From positions 16,466-80,465 of the forward strand of contig JAKCPI010016482.1 of the NCBI GenBank assembly GCA_023213315.1: DNA of 64,000 nt, written 5' to 3'. Positions within the stretch are counted from its first letter, which is position 1. Every line of letters begins with the position of its first letter. A program made the position numbers and the translations under genes. The notes beneath the pieces are model-generated. The model searched no databases and had not been told where the DNA came from. It saw only the letters and a program-made list of their open reading frames with translations. Below, one piece after another: positions 55,550-64,000 of this stretch. The stretch is from Euborellia annulipes. Its lineage: Eukaryota > Arthropoda > Insecta > Dermaptera > Anisolabididae.

Positions 55550-55730
55550 TTGACAAGAAGAATGGACAACAGCCACCAAGATAAATGATGTTAGGCTACG
55601 CCAAGCGGTGATGAAAATTGGGATAGGTGGCCAGTGAAGACCGTAGAACGCCCGCCGGAAACCATCGATAGAATTGTATTCAATTTTAATATAAAATTAT
55701 AAAGTCAAATGGCCTCAGCAGCCGAAATTA
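55550..55730 (+). repeat. dispersed repeat sharing the tSINE-2 tail
   Basis: Collinear with 23815-24010: GACAACAGCCACCAAG, GGGATAGGTGGCC, GAACGCCCGCCGGAAACC and AAGTCAAATGGCCTCAGCAG. Confidence 0.5.
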
Positions 55731-55853
55731 CTTTAATTAAATTGACTTTGCAGCTTCTTCGCCGTAGACGGATGGTTGGTCAAAAAAATTATAAAAACGT
55801 TGTTTCTATTTTAAATTTAGTTATTATTGGTCAACTGCCTTGTACAAGTATCA

Positions 55854-55878
55854 GTTTCGATGCATTCATCATCCTCAG
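55854..55878 (-). ncRNA. hammerhead-like core
   Basis: The minus strand reads CTGAGGA-T-GATG-AATG-CATC-GAAAC, a 4-bp stem between CUGANGA and GAAA boxes. No closing stems I or III are obvious. Confidence 0.3.
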
Positions 55879-55990
55879 GACCTATAATTTAATATAGAAG
55901 CTGCAAAGTCAATTTAATTGATATAAATCTCGCCTGAATCAGCATATGAACGAAATTACTTTTTCAAAAAAAATAAAATAATAATAATAA

Positions 55991-56319
55991 TTGATTGTTT
56001 CAGTCATTCTGCAGCATGTCAACGCTCCTGTACATTCAGCCAAAGTGGTCAAAGAAACAATTTCTTCGCTTGGTTGGGAATTTCTATCCACCCGCCGTAT
56101 TCACCAGACCTGGCGCATTCTGATTATCATCTCTTCTTATCGATGGGACACACATTGGCTGAGCAACACTTCAAGACTTTCGAGGATGTACGAAAATGGC
56201 TCGATGAATGGATGTCAATGAAAGATGAAGCTTTCTTTTGGAATGGTATCCATAAATTGCCCAAGGGATGGATAAAATGTGTAGAAAGCGAGGGCCAAAA
56301 TTTTTGCCATTTTTCTTAA
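55991..56319 (+). pseudogene. mariner transposase, C-terminal remnant
   Basis: The first part reads VILQHVNAPVHSAKVV and ETISSLGWEFL. After a one-base loss near 56085-56092, another frame reads PPYSPDLAHSDYHLF, LAEQHFKTFEDVRKWLDEW and FFWNGIHKLPKGW, ending CVESEGQNFCHFS at 56319. This is the conserved C-terminal third of mariner (D,D34D) transposases, which cut and paste DNA. The second catalytic Asp, in HDNAR.H of active relatives, is Val here (HVNAPVH), while the third, in SDYH, is kept. With the frameshift and the missing N-terminal two thirds it cannot be active. Confidence 0.85.
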
Positions 56320-56329
56320 ATAAGTGCGT

Positions 56330-58575
56330 ATTTTTCATAAAAAAAAAGTAAAAATGACATTTTAAACTTGCGCACATGTTTATGAAAAACGATTGAAAAT
56401 TCATATTTTTTTCAAAGTGATTTTTTTCATAAACTTGTGAATTTTATTTCACAACTGGGTATATTAAAGTTCAAGCACGAAAGTATTTGAAAAACGATTG
56501 AAAATTCATATTTTTGTTTACAGGATACCCCTGAAAAAAAGGTTACCTAATCCGGACTAATACAAGTTTCAAAACAATTTAGAATTTGATAATTCAAAAG
56601 AGATTTTTCCCAGAATCTATCTTTTCAAAAGCTAAATAAGCTTTTGTAAATTATATTTGTTTTAGAGAGTGAATTTACACTGTTTTAACTTGGAAATTCA
56701 GTTATCTAACAACAAACATCGAATATCGAAAGGGAGACAGACAGTACAACAACTACAACCCTTTGCCATGTCTTTTAAACAGAAGAGAATGTGTACTCCG
56801 TTTTGTATTATTTCTCTGTCTTTTTTTCTTTCTCTTTCTCTTTCCTTAACTTTGTGAAGGTGGAGGCTAAAAGTAAATAAAAAGTTACGACTTCTCTCTC
56901 TCTCTTTGCTTTCATGACACCCTCACTTTATAGGGCAAAAGAGGAGATTTAAGAAAAAAAAAAAATAACTGAGTTATTAAATGTATGAGAATCAATAGAA
57001 ACAGAATTTTTTTGATTGTTTTCTTTCGTTATGAAAGCAAATAGAATTTATTATTATATATATAGATGCGTGGAATGGAGTCAGCCAAAGAAAATAAAAA
57101 ACGTCGACGTTTCGAGCGCCCGTCGTCAGTCAAGTGTCAAATGTTTGTTATTTTAAATTTTAATAAAATATAATTAAAAAAAAGGGCAAGGAGATTTTTA
57201 TTATTTTTCATTCGAGAGATTTAATTAACATATTTAATAATTATTATAATTAGTTTTCTTTAATTTTTAAAAAGGCCACGAGTTACCCGAGCTAAGGGTG
57301 GCATTTTTTCTTCACTTTTGCCAGCCTTCAGACTACCTTCTCTTCCTCCCCTCCCCTTTTTCGAGTGGCATGCCTGCTTTCTGAATTTAAGAGTCCCTTT
57401 AAAGGTGATCACTAACCCTAATCTGAATTAATTTAATCGAAATTTATATAAAAATAATGAATAATGCCTTTAAAAAAATTTTGATCCAAAAAAATTTTCC
57501 ATATACTGTATTTCTTTTAAGATTCGAAGAAAATAATTAGAGAAATTATATCTAACTATAGTTATTAAAAAAAATTTTTTTACAGATTTAAATCTCGAAA
57601 TACTTTTTATTTTTAATAAAATAAAAAAAAAATCCTTTGGTTGTTAGCTAATCCTATTCTCTCTCTCGCTCTTCTTATGATAAGGAAGATAAGGTTATAT
57701 TTTTTCATTTTTAAATGGACCACGTTTCGCTGCCCCAGGGGCTCTTTTTAGAGAACACATTATCTTTTTGCAGACTAAATGAATAAGGATTATACCCCTT
57801 TAAAAACACTGAGCTTATATTTTTTGCCAATTAATTTAACAAAGAGAATTTCTGTTTACTTTTTTTTTATACCCAATCCACAAAGAGTTACTTAGTTTAA
57901 TGCTTAATTCCTTTAATATTATTATTATTAATAGGTTTTATTTGATTTAATGAATCAAGCCGATTTTATTATTAGTATATTTTTTGTATGAATTAAATTT
58001 ATTTTATTTTCAAATGTAAATCTCAAAATCTGGTTTGAGTGATTGCACAGCACTTTCAATTAGAAATTTTAAAGCACTTAAAAAATTCATAAAATTGAAA
58101 TTATTTTTTCTTTTGCCATTTTATATTTAATAAATTCTTTTAAAAAAAGATTCAAAGAACCTGACAATGTAAACGCCTTGGAAAAATATGTTAAATTTCG
58201 CATTAAAGATGACAAAAATATATATCTACATATCCTATATATAAGAAGAACGAACGGACAGGATATCTCAAGAATGCATTAAGAGATTAAAATGAAACTT
58301 GGCATTTTACATTGAAATATACGATAAAATGTTAGAATCTTATTGATTCTTGATAAAAACCAACCAACCATCCAACCTACCAAGAACCATTAAAAAAAAA
58401 AAATCATTTAGATTTACTGATAAATAGAAAATATTTTCTCATATACTTTCATTTTTAAAATAAATTTCAATAAGGTGATTCAAAAACAGGAACGTTATAA
58501 AAGTTAGTGAATTGACTACTATTTTACTATGAGTAGTGAATTAGTTGTGGTAACCCGATTGCTTTTCCCATGATT
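56330..58575. other. AT-rich stretch, no gene recognised
   Basis: 56380-56520 has two GAAAAACGATTGAAAATTCA copies shared with the 58579 element. 57095-57135 has a minus-strand CTGACGA...GAAACGTC module. 58020 has a lone DH arm. CT-rich microsatellite near 56816-56850. Confidence 0.4.
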
Positions 58576-58578
58576 TAT

Positions 58579-59014
58579 ACACTGTTAAAAATTTTCAAGG
58601 GATATTTATAAACTTGTATATGAAGTCTGTTACACAAACAGTTTATGAATTTTACATTCGGGTATATGAAAAGTTCTTATACTAAAAAATGAACTTTCAT
58701 AAACCAATTTATTAAAAGTTTCATAAACAAGTTTATGAAAAATTTCATATACTACTAGTTAAAAAAAGATCCCTCGAGAGGTTTGAGTTGAACTCGGGCT
58801 CTTAGTTTGACGCCTATACCTTCTCGACTACTTTCTTTGTTAAGAATATCACACCTTTTAAGCTACTTAAATTTGATTCATATTTTTTTTTTTTTTTTAC
58901 TTATTAAGCTAGTTTATGAATTTGATTATGATTTAAGGTATATTAAAAAACAATCGCGAAAGCTTTCGCTTTAGTATATGAAAAACGATTGAAAATTCAT
59001 TTTTTTTTTCAGTG
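58579..59014. mobile_element. TACACTG MITE with tRNA-like insert
   Basis: Left end TACACTGTTAAAAATTTTCA, right end TTTTTTTTTCAGTGTA. It contains repeated CATAAACAAGTTTATGAA half-palindromes. In the middle (58765-58835, minus) is a tRNA-like segment with GTCGAGAAGGTATAGGCGTC and CCGAGTTCAACTC, reminiscent of tRNA-Leu or tRNA-Ser. Fragments of the same family occur at 40815, 41310 and 56380. Confidence 0.55.
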
Positions 59015-59019
59015 TACAA

Positions 59020-61380
59020 ATACAGTATATTATAAAGGAAGGGAAGTAGGCCGATTGCGATTAATTAATTTTAAATAAATAAATTTTCTTTGATATATCA
59101 ATATTAATATAATAAATTGAGTAGGCCTACTTGTATTAATTTAATTTTCAATCTAATCTTCCAATAATATCAAAAGTTTTTTTTGTTTTTTTTTGTTTAA
59201 TCCTATTTAAATTTATAAAGCCTTAAAAGGCCGAGAGAGAGATGTTATTCCTGTCAGTGGTTTAACTTCAATTTTCTAAAAAGTTACCATCTTGCAGACA
59301 AAATGACTTAATTCATTTATTTTTCCTTTCTTTCTATCATTCTTATAAAAGACAAGGTTAAATTTAATAATTTCTTTTTTAACTTGCTATTATTATTGGG
59401 AGAGTGGATAAAAAATGCAACCTCTTTTATTTGAAAGAGGCTGTTTTTTAAATGCCTTAGGGCCAAAATATATTTTTACATTCTCTTAGTTATAGCCTAT
59501 ATGTAGCCTAAAATATATTGTAGGCCTATATAGAAAATAAATAAATTATTAAGCTTCGCAACTTTTGAAACACCTAGTGTATATCTATATATCTTAAATG
59601 AGCTGCTCCTCATCCCCATTATCATCAAAGAGTTAAGATAATAAATGAAATCTTCATTCGTTCCTCGTTCTCCTTCTTCTTCTTCGAACGATGCATTGCC
59701 TTTGCAATTTCATTTTCCATTTGTGTGTGCTCTATTTTAAACGATAAATTTTCTAAAGAATATCTTTCACATACACACATACACTTCCACTCATACATAG
59801 CAAGTCATTGAACGAGTAAAGGGTCCTCTCTATGCTTTAATGACCCTTGAAGGGAAAAAAATCGAGGTAGAATGAAGGGAAGGGAGTCGACGAGAGGAGG
59901 TAGCTGAACATTTTGTGTCAAAAAAGGTCGAAATAGCTTTCTTCTCTATATATTGGAAGGAAAGGGCGCGCATATTCATATAAAAAGGGATGGGGAAGGG
60001 ATGCTAAAGCCACTATTAAGGGCAAGCTATCAAAAAACACTATTCTTCCCTTATCGCTTGCGCCGCTATTCAACCGTTAAACATTTTACCTTTAAAAAAA
60101 AAGTACAAAAAAATGAAAAATAAAATTGAAATTACTTATAAAAAGATATTAAATTACTTCTTTCTTTTTAATACATATTTTTATCGATAATAATGGTTAT
60201 AATGGCTTTTAATTTAATTATTTGGAAATTTATATTTTTCTTTCTTAAATAAATATTAATTATTATTCAGGATTTTTTTTTTTATATGAAAAATGAATGG
60301 TTAAAGTTTCTACTAGAGAGAAAGAGAATCAAGCAATTTAATTATTTTTTTAAATTTATTATCCTACTATTAAAATTAAAGTTAAGGTGATAGGTAATGG
60401 TTTTTTTTTTTTTTTTTAGATACTTTATCATACCTATTACACACTCTATTCGTTATAAAAATATAGAAATTTTATAAACAAATAAATAAAAAAATATAAT
60501 TAGAATAAAGGAACTATCAAATTTTCAATTAGGGAAGGCAAATTATTTCATTAAAAAATATTAGGACTCAAGTAATAAACCGGTTAATTTGAAATAAAAA
60601 TTTTAAAATAATTAATAAAGCGGAAAGTAGGAAATAAATAGCTAAACATTATTTAACAAATTACTCGGGCGAAAATATAAGTGAATGTAGAAATGTAGAA
60701 TGTGGAAAGACATTTTAGATTTGTGGGAGCGCCTGAAAGTTATGTAACCAAGAATGATTCGCTGTTAATGCGGTAGCCTCTCGTCAAGGCTGATAGACTT
60801 TCACTTAATCAAAGAAAAAAATAGACTCAAATCTGAAGAATCAAAATACAATTCGTATATTAAACAGGACGCACATAGAACAGACAAAACTAGACTAGAC
60901 ATTCCGTCGCAAATGTCTGCTCTCTAATCAACATGATTTTAAATAGGCAAGCGGAGAAGACAACTGACTCAGACAATTTGTCAGTTCCTGTTAACCTAAG
61001 GGCGTCCATCTGCGCGTCTCGGAGTGCTAATTTTGCAAGTTTCCAGCGGCCGCAATTTTGAAGCTATCGACCACAAATTTTTTTTAAATTAAAGCTATTT
61101 AAAATGTCTACAACTTATAGAAGCCTGTTTTTTGATTTTCGAAAAAATAAAATTTTTTTTTTAGATTAATCGCATTAAATAAAAGATATTTTTAAAAAAA
61201 TTCGCTCTATAACTTAGAGATAATTAAATTAGTAATCATTGTGTTAAAAAATAATTAATTTTTTACCCTTAATTAATTAGCTGGAATCTTTCAAATGAAA
61301 TGAAATAAATCCCTTGTATTCCTATGGGAAAAACTAACGCCAACTCTTGCAGCCTAGAGTAACTCGGTAGTCAATCGTGT
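59020..61380. other. AT-rich low-copy stretch, no gene recognised
   Basis: No shared repeats. A GC-richer segment at 60730-61060 is noncoding in all frames as far as I can tell. Confidence 0.4.
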
Positions 61381-61404
61381 CCTAACGGTTTTTCGAGACG
61401 CGCA

Positions 61405-61594
61405 CTTTAAACCTCGGGGCCTGGGGCGGACCGCCTCCTCCCCCTCGATACGCCTCTGTTTCTCTTTTTGCTTTCTTTGATGGAAACACTTTGATAACTT
61501 CGTTAAGATACAGTTGTTTAGCCCTGACCGGCCCGCGGGCCCCCCAATGCCAGTGACCTCCCTGCATCGCGGGGGTGTACGTTACGCCACTGAG
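61405..61594 (-). repeat. GC-rich MITE remnants
   Basis: The minus strand reads CAGTGGCGTAACGTACACCC from 61594 and CAGAGGCGTATCGAGGGGGA from 61458, two hAT-like starts in the same direction, so at least one is a truncated copy. Purine and G runs follow each. Confidence 0.45.
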
Positions 61595-62055
61595 AAGAGC
61601 CTCTATTTAGTTAAATCAAATCTCTGGATTGATTAGAGATATGAAGTTTTCCTTTAGCTGTTAATTCCTTTTTCTATCATTTCAAATATACAGCCTTATA
61701 TATTATGAATACAATACACACTCTAAAATTACTATTTGAACAATCAAATTATAAGTCATCGTTTATAAGTTATGTAAATTTTCTACCAAAGAATAAAGTT
61801 TAATATTAATTAAATGTATTATTGTTATTGTTATTATTGTAGGACAAATTTAACCACCACAGTTTCTAAAACCAAATGTTATTCTAGGGGACATCAAAAT
61901 TTACATTATTATAATTATTACTATTAAGTTAAATTATAGAAAATATGAAATTGAAGATTTTTCATTAATTGAAAATTTTTTTATACTATAGTCTAATACC
62001 CGGGTTTTGGAAAAGTCGCGTGACATTTTCGTAATATATAAAAAAAAAAAAAATG

Positions 62056-62257
62056 TTTAACAAGACTGAGTGTTTTTTTATTGGCGAGGCCAAACATCCC
62101 ATGGCCCCCGGGAATCGAACTCAGGATCTCCAGCCCTTCCGAGGCATGGCGTGCTGTCCATTGCACCAGGCCACCGGAACCTCGATCCTGGGTTAGATTA
62201 CCGGGAGCCATGGGATGTTTGGCCTCGCCAATAAAAAACACTCACAGTCTTGTTAAA
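62056..62257. mobile_element. inverted-repeat element with tRNA-Arg-like centre
   Basis: Ends TTTAACAAGACTGAGTG and CTCACAGTCTTGTTAAA continue inward as GGCGAGGCCAAACATCCCAT on one side and its complement on the other, about 50 bp per arm. The minus-strand centre reads TGGCCTGGTGCAATGGACAG (A box) and CTGAGTTCGATTCCCG (B box), most like tRNA-Arg. The anticodon region is not recoverable. Confidence 0.6.
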
Positions 62258-62259
62258 TA

Positions 62260-62885
62260 TATCTATGACTAGTTAAGTCCGAATCGAGGTATTTTGAATA
62301 CTATTATCTTATTCAAATATATAGATCTCGAAAAATATTTAACAAAAAAAAAAAATGGTTGAATAAAATTTCAAATTAATTCATATTAAATTCCAATTTC
62401 ATATAATAATAGGTGAGTTGCATTAGTAAGCAAATCACATTGAGCAAAGTACGATAAACGGACGTTGGTCCGCGGAAGTACATATATATATCCAGGACGG
62501 GAGGCATAATTTGGTCTGGTTAGCGGCTGCTTGGTTCTCATTAGGTAAATCACAGTTTCCCTTGTATGTAGCGCATTAACCCAGATAATAAAATAGTGTC
62601 TAATGTTGCATGGAACGTATATATACGATATTAAGCTCTGCACAAACTATATTCACGTAATTCTCGGGGAAAATTTTACTCCCTCTCTGTCTCTTGTAGT
62701 TGGAAGATATTATATATAAGTTTAATTCGTTTGCATTGATCGTTTTTTCTCAAGTGTTACTTTTAATATTTTAACCATAATTAGTGAAAAAAAAATTTTA
62801 ATTTGCCAACTAGAAAAACTTTGATTACGTAGATAAAATCTGAGATATTTTCTTTCGTTTATGAGTATTATTACACAAATGAATT
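62260..62885. other. AT-rich stretch, nothing recognised
   Basis: The 85-codon minus-strand frame at 62386-62643 has no family match. Confidence 0.35.
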
Positions 62886-62890
62886 ATTTT

Positions 62891-63270
62891 TTTACTTTCT
62901 CTTACCCTATATATGAAATATATATAGAGAGAGAGAAAGTATTGCGATCATGTCAAAAATTCTAAGTCAAGTTTTTGATGGATTTATATGTTTTGAGGTC
63001 CCCTGAATCTAATAAAATGGTTTTCGCGACATGGTCTGTTTCTGTGTGTGTGACTGTGTGTCCGTGTGTCTGTCTGTCTGTGAACAAAATATCTCAAAAA
63101 CGAAAAGAGCTAGGAAGTTGAAATTTTTTATTTAGGTACCCCCTGGCACGTGGCACGAAGCTTTTGAACAAAATCGACCAAAGAGTACTAGTACTTTACT
63201 GATGCACTTTTTCAGTTTTTCGATTTTCTCAAAATTCGCTCCAACCAATTTGAATAAAATTCACAAATCA
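62891..63270 (-). repeat. DH repeat, 3' half
   Basis: 3' hairpin at 62892-62940, then GTGTGTCTGTCTGTCTGTGA, GGTACCCCCTGGCACG and TTTTCTCAAAATTCGCTCC, ending where the hAT MITE inserted. DH fragments continue at 63605-63725 and 63830-63911. Confidence 0.6.
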
Positions 63271-63278
63271 ATTATTGG

Positions 63279-63530
63279 CATAGGCGTAGCCGGAGGGGGG
63301 GGGTTGGGTGTTCAAACCCTCTCCACATTGGACCCAAACCATGACTAGATATTTAAGCTTTGTAATACAAATTATATTTCATATAGGGTAAGAGAAAGTA
63401 AAATATAATAATTGACTCTAACTAAAAAACAAAAAACAAAATGATTTATAAAATAATCTTAAATTTTTCAAATGTTTGAAAAAATTTTTGAGTGAAACCT
63501 CCCCATCAAAAATTTGCGGCTACGCCTATG
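63279..63530. mobile_element. hAT-type MITE, 8-bp duplication ATTATTGG/ATTATCGG
   Basis: Ends CATAGGCGTAGCCGGAGG and TTTGCGGCTACGCCTATG. The flanks differ at one base. The 13-bp terminus is the same as in the element at 10884-11552, and the interior includes the inner part of a DH 3' hairpin (GGGTAAGAGAAAGTA near 63388). Confidence 0.8.
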
Positions 63531-63911
63531 ATTATCGGAACGAAGTTCTTTTTAACGCGCCTGATTTGGGAGAAAATGTAACGTAACAAAAATGCGTTCC
63601 TAATAAAAATGCGGGCTCCAACGATTTTAATTAAAATTCATAAATCAATTAGTTTTTAAATGGTCTTTAAAATGTCAACTTTCTCTACCAAAGGTAAAAA
63701 AAGTGTGACCAGTCACATTAAATTTTTAAATAATTTTCATAATAAATTATATTCTGAGTTGAATAGTAGCATGAGGGAAACTTTGTTCCTGCCGGGGATA
63801 TCACGACCCCAATATCGTTTGCTTTTTTAGTTTCTCTTTTAAATGTATATTCTCATTTTGCCATTGAAATCTTAAGAAGACCACTTTACTCTTGTATTTC
63901 ATAAGAAAGAT

Positions 63912-63956
63912 ATCCAAATGGCTTAAATAAAATCATCGGACTGCCTGGGATCCGTT
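63912..63956 (-). mobile_element. tSINE-1 fragment
   Basis: ATCCAAATGGCTTAAATAAA through GACTGCCTGGGATCCG, part of the body and the B-box edge only. Confidence 0.5.
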
Positions 63957-64000
63957 CAGACAGTTATCTTAACCAATTAAATCCAATATAATCAATTATA

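Noticed and set aside
61993..62272. Two opposite-strand frames with GHGMFGLA-like and HPMAPGN-like segments
   Set aside because: They reflect the inverted arms of the tRNA-like element.

Overview
The window is eukaryotic nuclear DNA, about 70 percent A+T, with no complete protein-coding gene that I can support. Long A and T runs, tRNA-headed SINEs, hAT-type miniature elements with 8-bp duplications, Helitron-like ends and a broken mariner point to an arthropod. A sea-louse-like copepod is my best guess, made from memory of the style of these repeats and not from any search. Every long open frame I examined is either unrecognised or lies inside a repeat.

Layout. 1-6.4 kb: hAT and Helitron ends, two copies of a dominant repeat that I call the DH (double-hairpin) repeat, a 248-bp MITE with a 3-bp duplication, a tRNA-shaped sequence and a 1.3-kb foldback. 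6.4-9 kb: nested SINEs in a DH copy, then a 0.4-kb-arm inverted repeat with tRNA-like arms and a hAT MITE in its loop. 9-16.6 kb: several hAT MITEs, hammerhead-like modules, and a SINE plus DH composite bounded by a 14-bp target duplication. 17.5-22.7 kb: the centrepiece, a candidate 5.2-kb Helitron holding a 4.1-kb palindrome with satellite arms and a decayed gene fragment that keeps an intron. 22.8-31 kb: mostly low-copy AT-rich DNA. 31-36 kb: nested DH, SINE and MITE insertions. 37-51 kb: CCGAAAC MITEs, a 185-bp mini-Helitron, SINEs and further hAT MITEs. 51-64 kb: sparser, with DH copies, a possible proline-rich terminal exon on the minus strand, a mariner remnant, a GGTCTGTTC MITE, a tRNA-Arg-like inverted-repeat element and a last hAT MITE.

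How the parts relate. The DH repeat, tSINE-1 and the hAT MITEs repeatedly insert into one another, and the insertion sites can be read from target duplications, so relative ages can be worked out. The DH 5' hairpin also occurs alone and inside hAT MITEs. One SINE appears to have carried a DH copy with it by retrotransposition. Short modules shaped like hammerhead ribozyme cores recur at least five times.

Limits: family names come from termini, duplications and promoter boxes that I read by eye. Boundaries are accurate to a few bases where a target duplication is given and to about 10-30 bases elsewhere.
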